Assembly (NCBI RefSeq): GCF_015354315.1
Contig: NZ_JADKYY010000005.1
Span: forward strand, 1 to 64,000
DNA: 64,000 nucleotides
DNA from: Planobacterium oryzisoli
Lineage (GTDB): Bacteria > Bacteroidota > Bacteroidia > Flavobacteriales > Weeksellaceae
Direction of reading: 5' to 3'
Shown here piece after piece: positions 18,879 through 27,012 of the stretch (positions are counted from its first letter, which is position 1; every line of letters begins with the position of its first letter). A program made the position numbers and the translations under genes. The notes beneath the pieces were generated by a model. The model did no database searches, was not told where the DNA came from, and saw nothing but the letters and a program-made list of their open reading frames with translations.

Positions 18879-20816
18879 CTAATCAAGTACTTCATATATG
18901 GAGTTATTACTAACGTACTCAGGAACAATTTGTTTCAAAATTTTCACAACTTCCATTTTGTTCGACTTTCCTGCTGCCTCTAAGAGTTGTTCAACGAGTA
19001 CTCTAATACTATCATAGGCCACGGTAGGATCTTCAGAAATCATAATTTTCTCGTGATGTGTAGCCAAAGACTTAGCACCATCAGTAAGGAGTTCTTCATA
19101 GAGCTTCTCTCCGGAACGTAGACCGGTAAATATGATTTTGATGTCGACATTAGGTTCAAATCCAGATAACTTTATCATTCTCTTCGCAAGATCTAGAATC
19201 TTCACGGGCTCACCCATATCAAACACAAACACTTCACCACCTTTTCCCATCGCCCCAGCCTCCAGCACAAGTTCACAAGCTTCAGGTATGGTCATAAAGT
19301 AGCGTACTATTTCAGGATGAGTGATTGTGACAGGGCCACCCCCTTCAATTTGCTTTCTGAACAAAGGTATCACAGATCCATTTGAACCTAGAACATTACC
19401 AAAACGTGTGGTTATAAATTTAGTAACGTTTCCTTCCACATTTTGCATAGACTGGACAAATAATTCTGCTGCTCTTTTGGTCGCTCCCATCACATTTGTG
19501 GGATTCACAGCTTTATCCGTTGAAACCATAACGAATCGTTCAACAGAATACTTACTAGATAGACAGGCTAAATTCTTGCTACCCGATATATTTGTCATAA
19601 CCGCTTCCTGGGGATTATCTTCAACAAGAGGTACGTGTTTGTAGGCTGCCGCATGATACACTACAGAAAATTTATACTCTTTAAACAAACACTCTAAACG
19701 TAACAAATTCCTCACATCTAGAAGTACAAACTTAAATTCTATATATGGAAAATTTTTACGGACTTCCAACTCAATTTCATACAAAGGTGTTTCTGCCTGA
19801 TCTAAGACCACTATCAATTTAGGATTAAATTGAGCTACTTGCCTTACAATCTCGCTTCCAATAGAGCCTGCTCCTCCGGTGATCAAAACTGTCTTGCCTT
19901 GATGATGGGTTTTAATCTTATTGTTTTCAATCACAATTGGACGTCGATTTAATAAATCCTCAATTTGCAAATTCTTAATAGAAGAACTTAAATCACTTTC
20001 ACGAAGCTTCTGCACTGTAGGGGCTTTAAATATCTTTATGTCTTTTGAAAGAAATAAACTAACCCAATCGTTCATTTCTTGTCTACTCATCATTTCCTTA
20101 ATTATGAGTACCCCTTCATAACCTAAGTCCTCCTTAGTATTGTTCTCAACCTTCTGTTTAGAATAAATAGGCTTTCCAAGTAAACGCACTTTTTTAGAGT
20201 CCTGACGCTCGGTGATAAATCCCACAACCTGGTAAGGCAAATGGGAATTATCCAATATAACACTACCAATTGCTACGGCCTGCTCGTCTATCCCTAGAAT
20301 AAGTATTCTCTTTTTTAAAGAGCTCCTTCGAAACTCTTTAACTATGTTGAAAAATTCTTTAACGAGTAACCTAAACATGAACAGAAAAGTAAAGGAAACA
20401 CTAAAATACACCAGTAAAACCGGTGTTCTTATAAGTTTGAAAGAAAATACAGCTGCATTTAATAAGTTTAACAGTTCTAAAGAAACTACTGTAAAAAAGC
20501 TAGCTAATAATAATTTAAATAAATCAAAAAACGTCGAATGACGAATTATTCCAGAGAATGTTTTAAAAATGTACATAAAAAGTACATTGACACATAAAAT
20601 GAGAAGATACTTCTGAGCAAATGAAATAGTATTTAAAGGACTTACACCTAAACCTAAAACAATCTCATAGGAGATAAAAATAGAAATTAAAATAATGACA
20701 ATATCTATAAAGAGTATAATCCATCTAGGTAAATACCTAAGTTCAGATATACTAACTATATTATCACCAAAATATATTTTGTTAAGTGCCTTTTTCAGCG
20801 AACTTATTCTACTCAT
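18879..20816 (-). CDS. Membrane-bound FlaA1/CapD/WbpM-type nucleotide-sugar dehydratase
   Basis: This 645-residue protein starts with about four transmembrane helices (residues 30-155). A first nucleotide-binding fold follows (RILILGIDEQAVAIGS), then the catalytic SDR domain with TVLITGGAGSIGSEIVRQV and STDKAVNPTNVMGATK. Methionine replaces the YxxxK tyrosine, as in the WbpM/CapD group. These enzymes dehydrate UDP-GlcNAc to the 4-keto-6-deoxy sugar used to start many capsule repeats. It is the first gene of the capsule operon, and the promoter at 20893-20923 lies upstream. There is a second, soluble dehydratase in the operon, so two deoxy-amino sugars may be made. Confidence 0.92.
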   Translation of the reverse strand: MSRISSLKKALNKIYFGDNIVSISELRYLPRWIILFIDIVIILISIFISYEIVLGLGVSPLNTISFAQKYLLILCVNVLFMYIFKTFSGIIRHSTFFDLFKLLLASFFTVVSLELLNLLNAAVFSFKLIRTPVLLVYFSVSFTFLFMFRLLVKEFFNIVKEFRRSSLKKRILILGIDEQAVAIGSVILDNSHLPYQVVGFITERQDSKKVRLLGKPIYSKQKVENNTKEDLGYEGVLIIKEMMSRQEMNDWVSLFLSKDIKIFKAPTVQKLRESDLSSSIKNLQIEDLLNRRPIVIENNKIKTHHQGKTVLITGGAGSIGSEIVRQVAQFNPKLIVVLDQAETPLYEIELEVRKNFPYIEFKFVLLDVRNLLRLECLFKEYKFSVVYHAAAYKHVPLVEDNPQEAVMTNISGSKNLACLSSKYSVERFVMVSTDKAVNPTNVMGATKRAAELFVQSMQNVEGNVTKFITTRFGNVLGSNGSVIPLFRKQIEGGGPVTITHPEIVRYFMTIPEACELVLEAGAMGKGGEVFVFDMGEPVKILDLAKRMIKLSGFEPNVDIKIIFTGLRSGEKLYEELLTDGAKSLATHHEKIMISEDPTVAYDSIRVLVEQLLEAAGKSNKMEVVKILKQIVPEYVSNNSIYEVLD

Positions 20817-20892
20817 CTTTAGAATACAAAAGACTTTTAATCTATTATTGTTCCACTATGAACCTCCTGCTATAAATACTTTTAATCAGCTA

Positions 20893-20923
20893 CAAAAGTA
20901 TGTCTTTATATAGTATCTCGCAA
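20893..20923 (-). promoter_or_regulatory. Predicted promoter of capsule operon
   Basis: On the minus strand a TTG (20923-20921) is followed after 20 bases by TACTTTTG (20900-20893). This matches the Bacteroidota consensus of TTG near -33 and TAnnTTTG near -7 with the usual spacing. Transcription would start near 20886, about 70 bases before the ATG of the first capsule gene. No other comparable site was noticed in this intergenic region. Confidence 0.65.
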
Positions 20924-21022
20924 TAAAATTTTAGCAATACATAAAGACTACACACCTTAAACATAGCAACAAATTAGATTTTAATGAAAAACCGCGACAA
21001 ATGTAATGATTTCCTTTATAGA

Positions 21023-21042
21023 AAATTTGTTCAAATTTGTTC
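21023..21042. repeat. Tandem 10-base direct repeat AAATTTGTTC x2
   Basis: Two perfect copies of AAATTTGTTC lie head to tail, one helical turn apart. They end just before the stop codon of the HTH gene and about 100 bases upstream of the capsule promoter. They could be a binding site for a regulator, but AT-rich DNA gives such repeats by chance too. Confidence 0.35.
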
Positions 21043-21043
21043 A

Positions 21044-22234
21044 TTACTTAATAACAAGCCTGTGCGCCATTTTTGAAAATATTTGATAGTTGGTTTTCTG
21101 TACCAGGGAAGTTGTATTCTCATCTAAAAAACCACTTGCTTTACTTGCAAAGGATGAAATAATACATTCTAAATGCTTATTATAATCATGGTACAAAAAA
21201 TCATTTTCATCGGGTACTGCTTCTACATCAATAAATATTTTATTGTGTTTTAGCACATTTATGAGATTAATAGTATCCATAACAAATGATCTATTTATAC
21301 CATAATAATGCAGGCTATTAGTTACATCATGTAGTCCGTCCAAATGAAATTCTTCAATAAGTTTGTATGCAGCAGAAATGTCTCCAAATAGAATAATAGT
21401 ATTTGCTAAGAACAGTTTTAGTTCTTGCCTTTGAAAATCAGAGTTTACATTTTCTTTCAACTCTAGGAGGTACTTCTCTAAAAGTTGATTGTATTCTTTA
21501 AAATCTCCATTTTCAAACGCCCTAATTAGCTTGAGACTAGTATAGCGCATTTCGTGAAAAGGCATAAAGATACGGAGTTTGCGGTAGTCATTATATGTTT
21601 TTTCCCATTCGGACTCAGTCGGTTTGTACTTTACATTTCCACAACTTAAAAAATCACCTAAAAGCAAAAAATTTAGTTGTGAAAGACGTACAATCGGGTT
21701 TGTAGTCGAATCCGCTTTCTGTCTAATTATTTTGCGGTAATAATCTTGAGCGAACAGGTTATAATTTGGTATCCAAGCATAAATGTAATCTGTGGCCCAA
21801 TTATTTTGTGAATACTGATGGTGGAAATATACTAATGTGTCTTTCGATTTGTAGATAATCTTCGCGTATCCATTAAAAGTATCTGTAATAGCAGTATCCC
21901 TATAATAATCTATATCATGCTTTTGTCCAGCTTCAAAAAATACCGACATATTTCTTATATACTCCATGTCCTTTTCAAGGTTGGATTCTGTATTTTCAGA
22001 ATAATCCTTATAAAAATGTTCCCAATCAAGATACCCACAGTACTTAGCAAGCAAGCTTAGAGTAGAATAGCTTAATGAGTTACCTCCAGAAATTTTTCCA
22101 AAAAAACGACGTAGAGTTTGTACGCTAAGCCCTGTATCTAGTGCTAACTGCTGTAAACTCTTTAGTGATCCAACGGGACTATTGAACCTACTTTTAACCT
22201 TTTCTTGTAGAGAATGGATTGCTTTTGTACTCAT
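21044..22234 (-). CDS. HTH-containing regulatory protein of unknown target
   Basis: This is a 396-residue protein whose first 75 residues form a helix-turn-helix: LQQLALDTGLSVQTLRRFFG followed by LSYSTLSLLAKYCGY. The rest is helical, rich in aromatic and charged residues, with no signal peptide or membrane segment, and I do not recognise a catalytic motif. Similar proteins in Flavobacteriia are annotated only as hypothetical or HTH proteins. It sits between the TPR-AraC regulators and the capsule operon on the same strand, so it might act on either. A possible -7 box (TATTTTTG) is at 22280-22273. Confidence 0.6.
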   Translation of the reverse strand: MSTKAIHSLQEKVKSRFNSPVGSLKSLQQLALDTGLSVQTLRRFFGKISGGNSLSYSTLSLLAKYCGYLDWEHFYKDYSENTESNLEKDMEYIRNMSVFFEAGQKHDIDYYRDTAITDTFNGYAKIIYKSKDTLVYFHHQYSQNNWATDYIYAWIPNYNLFAQDYYRKIIRQKADSTTNPIVRLSQLNFLLLGDFLSCGNVKYKPTESEWEKTYNDYRKLRIFMPFHEMRYTSLKLIRAFENGDFKEYNQLLEKYLLELKENVNSDFQRQELKLFLANTIILFGDISAAYKLIEEFHLDGLHDVTNSLHYYGINRSFVMDTINLINVLKHNKIFIDVEAVPDENDFLYHDYNKHLECIISSFASKASGFLDENTTSLVQKTNYQIFSKMAHRLVIK

Positions 22235-22367
22235 GAAAACTAACCTCGTGTTTACTTCTTTATATTATAAAGCAAAAATAAGGCAATGTCTTAAATTAAT
22301 CTAATCCACAAAAGCCAATTTAAAAAAATATATAATAATAAAATTCATAACAACGAAATACATTTCA

Positions 22368-22847
22368 TTATTCCGACCAAGAATTTTGTAAATCATATTT
22401 ACTAATAAAATCCTTTACCGAATATCCTGAATACTTAACAAAGTACTTGCTGAAATTCTGCCGGGAAGCCATTCCCGCTTCTTCCCCTAAAGCATCTACA
22501 GTATAGTTCATATACTTTCTATCCGAAAGCATAAGGGTTTTAATATATTCAATCCTTAATTTATTTATGTAATTGGTAAAAGATAGTTCTTTTTCCTTAT
22601 TAATCACGTGCGAAAGATGCGAACTATTAGTTTTAAATTCCTTTGCGAGAAATGACAAAGAAATATCCTTCTTTAGAAATTGCTTATCGATTTCAAAAAT
22701 CCTTAGTTTGTCCAAAAGATCCATTCGAATAGTGTCCGAAATAGGAGCTGGTTCATTCTTACTAGATTCTAAATATTTCGTAGTAGATAGTTGTTTCTTA
22801 TTGTGCCTTTTTTTCTTTTGAATATACCCAAGCCCAATAAATAGCAT
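22368..22847 (-). pseudogene. Truncated AraC-type regulator (tail of a TPR-AraC copy)
   Basis: The 159 residues begin in the middle of a membrane segment (MLFIGLGYIQKKKRH) and continue into a complete AraC-family DNA-binding domain (LSFLAKEFKTNSSHLSHVIN, then VDALGEEAGMASRQNFSKYF). That domain is about half identical to the end of the gene upstream. The TPR part found in such regulators is absent. The ATG directly follows the TAA of the upstream gene and is in the same reading frame. It looks like what remains after deletion between two tandem TPR-AraC genes. It may still be translated as a free DNA-binding domain, so the pseudogene label is a judgement. Confidence 0.6.
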
Positions 22848-24521
22848 TTAATTTTGTAAAATATTAACTTCTACCGAACATTTTTTGACTTCTTGAATAA
22901 ATTCCGACGGGGTGCTACCATTAAAGCTTTGAAACTGCTTAGTGAAAGACTGCCTTGATACAATACCACACTCTTTAGCTAATGCTTCCACTGTATAGTT
23001 CCTATACTTCGAATCCGTAGAGATCAAGTTGGTTATATACTTTATTCTTAATTCATTTATATAAGCTGAGAATCTAACATTCTTTTTGGAATTTATCACA
23101 TAAGACAAATGTGCAGTATTACTATTAAATTGAGCTGCTAGGCTATTCAAAGATAAATCTTTGTCGAGATACCCCGCCCCTTTTTCAAATAAATCAAGTT
23201 TCTTTAAAATATCCTCAATGATTTCTATTGACATTTTATTTTTTCTCTTTTCAGTGGATACATCTTTTAAACTATCGCTTGATGTTACTAATTCAGCAAG
23301 GTCGTAATATTTATCTTTAGGTATATGCCATTCTTTAATATGATTATTTACACCAAGGTACAGCACGATAAATAGTAAGAAAGCATTTCTCCATAAAGGT
23401 TCACCTTTAATTGAAATTGATTTTTGTGAAGTTGAATGATATAGCTTTGTAAATATCAACTTGGAAATTTTATTATTGGAACTATTTAGCCGCTTATCAA
23501 TCTCAAGACTTTTAGTAAGAAAACGAACCTTATCCTTTTCGGAGATATCGTTTAAGTTTAACAGCTCTTTGTAGGCAAGGTAAGTTTCGTTTACCGCAGT
23601 AGCGTGGATATTATAAAGTGAATCAATCTCATTTAATTTTTGTTTTCCTTTTAAATCCTGACCGGTCTTTAAATAAAAATTTCCTAAATAATAAGTACTA
23701 GAAATAACCCCTCTTTTATTTCCCTGTTTTCTATAAATTTGATTAGCAGATGTAATATACTGATAGGATTGAGGGTACATTTTTAAATACAAGTAATTAA
23801 TGCCCAATAACTCATTATAGCGCGCCCGTTCCAGCGCATCATTCACACCGTCCTCTAAGTGAGTTATTCCTTGTTTTATTATACTTGAAGATTTTTGGCA
23901 TAATGACAACTTGGAATAGCAGGAGGCCAGTTGATATACTGAATTGATATAGCCCTTTCGGTGGTTTTCAAAAATCGCAGAATACTGTGGCTCCATTAAT
24001 TGCGATTTATAATACTTAGCAGCACTTTCAAATAATTTAATAGCTTCCTCATTATACCCTAAATGCTGATATACTACTCCTATATGATAACGCGTTTTAT
24101 GGTATAAATATAAATCTTCCTGTTCTAAAAGGTTATATGCCTCGTTAGAGCGTATTAAATCGTTCACCGCCTTTTGGAAATTACCAAAATCTCTGTAATA
24201 GATAATTGCTCTATTTAGATATGCTGTTGCAATTAGTAATTTATCATTAGAATTTTTCGCACTTAGTACGCTTTGTGTTGCAAATTTAATCTTGCAGGAT
24301 AAGTTTGTAGAATATACTGACGCATCTTCATAAACATACGTGAGATGGTAGTAATTTTTTGCATACTGACCTTCTTTTATACTTAAATTAAGGCTTTCAA
24401 TAATTTGGTCTGGATATGCTGCTTGTGAGTACTTTTTTTCGTAAAACGAATATCCTTTAATTGTTTGAGAATATAATGTCCCTTTTAATAATACGAGCGC
24501 AGCAAACAGCAATGTCTTCAT
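22848..24521 (-). CDS. TPR-transmembrane-AraC family regulator
   Basis: This is a one-protein sensor and regulator. A signal peptide (MKTLLFAALVLLKGTLYSQ) leads into about 330 residues of TPR-like helical repeats, for example LYHKTRYHIGVVYQHLGYNEEAIKLFESA. A hydrophobic segment near residue 385 (NAFLLFIVLYLGVNN) follows, then a C-terminal AraC DNA-binding domain (SLAAQFNSNTAHLSYVIN, VEALAKECGIVSRQSFTKQF). The repeats are probably periplasmic and the HTH cytoplasmic. The frame opens upstream with GTG at 24539, but the ATG at 24521 gives a cleaner signal peptide and 557 residues. A small lipoprotein gene diverges from it 202 bases away. Confidence 0.8.
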   Translation of the reverse strand: MKTLLFAALVLLKGTLYSQTIKGYSFYEKKYSQAAYPDQIIESLNLSIKEGQYAKNYYHLTYVYEDASVYSTNLSCKIKFATQSVLSAKNSNDKLLIATAYLNRAIIYYRDFGNFQKAVNDLIRSNEAYNLLEQEDLYLYHKTRYHIGVVYQHLGYNEEAIKLFESAAKYYKSQLMEPQYSAIFENHRKGYINSVYQLASCYSKLSLCQKSSSIIKQGITHLEDGVNDALERARYNELLGINYLYLKMYPQSYQYITSANQIYRKQGNKRGVISSTYYLGNFYLKTGQDLKGKQKLNEIDSLYNIHATAVNETYLAYKELLNLNDISEKDKVRFLTKSLEIDKRLNSSNNKISKLIFTKLYHSTSQKSISIKGEPLWRNAFLLFIVLYLGVNNHIKEWHIPKDKYYDLAELVTSSDSLKDVSTEKRKNKMSIEIIEDILKKLDLFEKGAGYLDKDLSLNSLAAQFNSNTAHLSYVINSKKNVRFSAYINELRIKYITNLISTDSKYRNYTVEALAKECGIVSRQSFTKQFQSFNGSTPSEFIQEVKKCSVEVNILQN

Positions 24522-24545
24522 AAAGTACAATAATATCACGAATAC

Positions 24546-24576
24546 ATCTCAATTTATAATAATTTTTTATTGAGAT
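24546..24576 (-). promoter_or_regulatory. 8-base inverted repeat upstream of TPR-AraC gene
   Basis: ATCTCAAT (24546-24553) and ATTGAGAT (24569-24576) are perfect inverted copies with 15 bases between them, located 25 bases upstream of the TPR-AraC start codon. The word ATTTATAATAATT overlaps this element at 24552-24564 and occurs again at 24633-24645. These could be binding sites for the regulator itself. The region is very AT-rich, so chance cannot be excluded. Confidence 0.35.
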
Positions 24577-24660
24577 TTTCATTTCATTATTAAATATACT
24601 TAAAATATGGTGTAATTTATAAATCCAGTCATATTTATAATAATTCACTCCATATCAATC

Positions 24661-24691
24661 TTGTTAACTACTAAATAAGAATGTTTCTTTG
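24661..24691 (+). promoter_or_regulatory. Predicted promoter of small lipoprotein gene
   Basis: TTG at 24661-24663 and TTTCTTTG at 24684-24691 are 20 bases apart, which matches the Bacteroidota promoter with one mismatch in the -7 box (TAnnTTTG). The start would be near 24698, about 25 bases before the ATG at 24724. Confidence 0.5.
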
Positions 24692-24723
24692 ATGTAATAA
24701 TAATTTAAAAAACTTATATAACC

Positions 24724-24924
24724 ATGAAAAACTCTGTTACATTATTCATTTATGCTTTAATGCTCTTGAATCTATTTTCCTGTAGATCTGATTTTTCCGA
24801 TTCCCTTGAAACTTCGTCAAATGGAATTATAAAAAACGACTACAAATTAGAATTTGACCAGAAAAAAGATACTGTAAAACTACCACCCCGGAAAGATCGT
24901 CAAGACTGGCTAATGCAACCTTAA
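24724..24924 (+). CDS. Small secreted lipoprotein/peptide
   Basis: This 66-residue product has a lipoprotein signal (MKNSVTLFIYALMLLNLFSC) with the modified cysteine at residue 20, leaving a mature chain of about 47 residues. That part is acidic at first and ends in the basic, aromatic stretch VKLPPRKDRQDWLMQP. No known domain is visible. It diverges from a TPR-containing membrane regulator, has its own promoter-like sequence and is followed by a strong terminator at 25134-25160. A small exported ligand for the periplasmic TPR domain is an attractive but untested idea. Confidence 0.7.
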   Translation: MKNSVTLFIYALMLLNLFSCRSDFSDSLETSSNGIIKNDYKLEFDQKKDTVKLPPRKDRQDWLMQP

Positions 24925-24935
24925 TCCATTATTTT

Positions 24936-25103
24936 ATGCAAAAGACTTTCATTTACACAATAAAATCGAGGGCACTTCCAATAGTAATTCAATCTGGAAA
25001 ACCCTGTCCATACAATGGTCTGGTTCTAAAAGATAGTAAGCGAAGTAGAAAAAAGCATTTAAATAAGCTCTCCTACATAGACTTTACTTTTAGATACTTT
25101 TAA
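24936..25103 (+). CDS. Possible 55-residue ORF
   Basis: An ATG 11 bases after the small lipoprotein stop opens 55 codons ending in TAA. The product is basic (many Lys and Arg, including LKDSKRSRKKH) with no signal peptide and no recognisable family. It may be co-transcribed with the lipoprotein gene, or may be random open frame in the 3' untranslated region. No strong evidence supports translation. Confidence 0.25.
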   Translation: MQKTFIYTIKSRALPIVIQSGKPCPYNGLVLKDSKRSRKKHLNKLSYIDFTFRYF

Positions 25104-25133
25104 GAAGTAATTATATTATTTTATTTTATAGTT

Positions 25134-25160
25134 AATAGGCAGCCCGATCGGCTGCCTATT
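25134..25160 (+). terminator. Rho-independent terminator between convergent genes
   Basis: AATAGGCAGCC and GGCTGCCTATT form an 11-base-pair perfect stem around the loop CGATC. A T-rich tract (CTTTTGGATTTTTTTTT) follows on the plus strand. The right arm overlaps the stop codon of the convergent CinA-type gene. It ends the lipoprotein transcript; the minus-strand side has no T-run. Confidence 0.8.
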
Positions 25161-25659
25161 CTTTTGGATTTTTTTTTAACTCAGTCAATAAATACTCTAA
25201 TACTTTCCTAGTGTAAATGGTTTGATCTTCATTTTGAAGCAATTCTGAATCACCTTTAATTCGCTTGGACACCATTTGCCCTTCCTTAAAATAGAATGCT
25301 ACATAAGCATAACACGAATCAATCCCTTGCTCGGTAACCTCTCGTGCGTAGCCGGTAATTGCAACACCTATCTCCGAATTAAACATTTGTGCTACTTCCT
25401 TAGCCATTTTTTCAGCAATAGATTTAGAAACTGCATTACACGATTCCGCTTCTATGGGATTTACATGGAGCTGCTTTGCTTTCTGGCCAATATTGTACAC
25501 AGTAAGACCTCCTTGGAAAAACGACATAGAATCTGTCGCCTGAGATAACGCATTCTGCATTAAACCTGCCGTACAACTCTCGGCCACCGCAACACTAAGT
25601 CCGTAGGAAATCATAATATTAGCAAGTTTTTGTAAAGGCTTAAATTCTGAAAAATCCAT
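25156..25659 (-). CDS. pncC: CinA C-terminal family, nicotinamide-nucleotide amidohydrolase
   Basis: This 167-residue protein corresponds to the C-terminal domain of CinA (PncC), which deamidates nicotinamide mononucleotide for NAD recycling. The family signature VAVAESCTAGLMQNALSQ (active serine) appears at residues 20-40, then FFQGGLTVYN, and GVAITGYA near residue 115. It lacks the N-terminal molybdopterin-like domain, as stand-alone PncC proteins do. The gene is 18 bases downstream of a DUF421 gene. The glycine-rich end of the usual ITGxAGP motif is altered to ITGYAREV, so the activity is probable rather than certain. Confidence 0.8.
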   Translation of the reverse strand: MDFSEFKPLQKLANIMISYGLSVAVAESCTAGLMQNALSQATDSMSFFQGGLTVYNIGQKAKQLHVNPIEAESCNAVSKSIAEKMAKEVAQMFNSEIGVAITGYAREVTEQGIDSCYAYVAFYFKEGQMVSKRIKGDSELLQNEDQTIYTRKVLEYLLTELKKNPKE

Positions 25660-25677
25660 TTCTTATCTTATTTTGAT

Positions 25678-26130
25678 TCAATGTGTTGCCAGCTTAATCT
25701 CGGAAAGGTCTTCTATACCCTCTTCTCGCATACTTGCCTGGAGCTCGTCTTTAGTTAATAGCTCTTTTCGCATATTTTTAAGAAGGAGTTTCCCCTCCCT
25801 CACAATAGGAACTGGAGGATGCTGCAAAATTCTTTCAATAAATTTATAGTGGTAACTAAGCTGATTGACTCCGTAATTGCATGCGATAAACACTAGGATA
25901 ATAAGTATTCCATCTCCTAAACTTTTAAAATCCCCTAACGCATTGGACGCCGCTTCCGCAATAAGTAATATAAAAACCAAATCCATGGCCCCAAGTTCCC
26001 CCATAGTCCTTCGAGGAAGAATACGCAGTATAAAAAGGACAAAGAAATAAAGAACTACTGCGCGGAGAAGAATCTCCCAAAAAGACATTTCGGGAGTAAA
26101 TATTTCGGCAAAGTTAAAAGAAGTGTCCAT
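25678..26130 (-). CDS. DUF421 (YetF-like) membrane protein
   Basis: This is a 150-residue inner-membrane protein with three hydrophobic segments in the first 90 residues. LRILPRRTMGELGAMDLVFILLIAEAASNALG is split here as the motif RRTMGELGAMD and the following helix, both typical of DUF421. The soluble tail carries PVPIVREGKLLLKNMRKELLT, where family members have a small alpha/beta domain. It is at the short end for the family. The function is unknown; in Bacillus relatives (YetF type) a role with stress or spore membranes is discussed, which does not transfer directly. It is probably transcribed with pncC. Confidence 0.82.
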   Translation of the reverse strand: MDTSFNFAEIFTPEMSFWEILLRAVVLYFFVLFILRILPRRTMGELGAMDLVFILLIAEAASNALGDFKSLGDGILIILVFIACNYGVNQLSYHYKFIERILQHPPVPIVREGKLLLKNMRKELLTKDELQASMREEGIEDLSEIKLATH

Positions 26131-26237
26131 AACAGAGCAATTGAGTTATGCCCATAGACATACAAAAAAGATTCCTAATTATCTTTTTGATTGACCCCAC
26201 TCTTCTCTCCACTTTTCTGACTTATAGGAGCTCAAGC

Positions 26238-27011
26238 CTACCACCCATTTTTATTTTTGGAAATCTGCGCTATGTCCTTTTTCATACTAAGAAGCAAATC
26301 CTTTAATACAGTGAGCTCCGAACTCTCAGAGCGGATTTCCTCGGTATTGATACTGCAGGCAAATTCCCATATTTCCAATACATCGTCCCAGCGCAGTTCG
26401 TAGGGTTCGTAGAAACTGTTATCGGAACTCACGAGCGCTTCCAATCTATTTTGTTTCCGAAAACGTTTGTAGACAATACCGTCGGTTTTGGTAATAAACA
26501 CATAGGTTTTTCCTTCTTTAAGCTCCTCCTTAGATTCCACGTATCTTCCCACTATATACGTTCCGTCGGTATAAGGAGGCATGGAATCTCCCGCAGCGGG
26601 GAACGCCCGGTACTTACCGTGACGAAGAAAAGGAAGTGAAAGACTTTGCAGGCTCTCAATATATTCTGGATCACTGTATCCACTCAAATACCCCATTTGC
26701 GCTCGCTGGGGCACAAGCTCAATCTTATTCTCTCCTCTTGCATCCACCATAATAGGAAGAATCACCCGGTTATTGGGAAGAGAAGACAAATCCTCCAAAG
26801 GATATTTCTTGATATCCACCGTAAGAAGAAGATCAATGGAGACTCCAAAGAACTTGGAAATGCGGACCAGAATATCAATAGGAGGCTCGGAACTTCCGTC
26901 CTCGTACTTTACGTACCGTCCACGCGTAATCTTTAAGGCGTCTGCGGTCTTTTGTTGAGTCAGGCGGTGCCTGTCCCTTAAGACGCGTATGTTATCGGAT
27001 AAAAATGACAT
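26238..27011 (-). CDS. XRE-S24 LexA-like repressor
   Basis: This is a self-cleaving type repressor of 257 residues counted from the ATG at 27011; the longer frame to 27032 would cover the operator. Residues 1-65 are an XRE HTH (LRDRHRLTQQKTADALKITR). The C-terminal S24 domain has the catalytic serine in AAGDSMPP (S143) and lysine in DGIVYKRF (K182). The linker reads RAQMGYLSGY where relatives have Ala-Gly or Cys-Gly at the cleavage site; here it is Met-Gly (106/107). It diverges from a Y-family polymerase gene, so it probably controls that cassette and itself. Confidence 0.85.
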   Translation of the reverse strand: MSFLSDNIRVLRDRHRLTQQKTADALKITRGRYVKYEDGSSEPPIDILVRISKFFGVSIDLLLTVDIKKYPLEDLSSLPNNRVILPIMVDARGENKIELVPQRAQMGYLSGYSDPEYIESLQSLSLPFLRHGKYRAFPAAGDSMPPYTDGTYIVGRYVESKEELKEGKTYVFITKTDGIVYKRFRKQNRLEALVSSDNSFYEPYELRWDDVLEIWEFACSINTEEIRSESSELTVLKDLLLSMKKDIAQISKNKNGW

Positions 27012-27012
27012 T

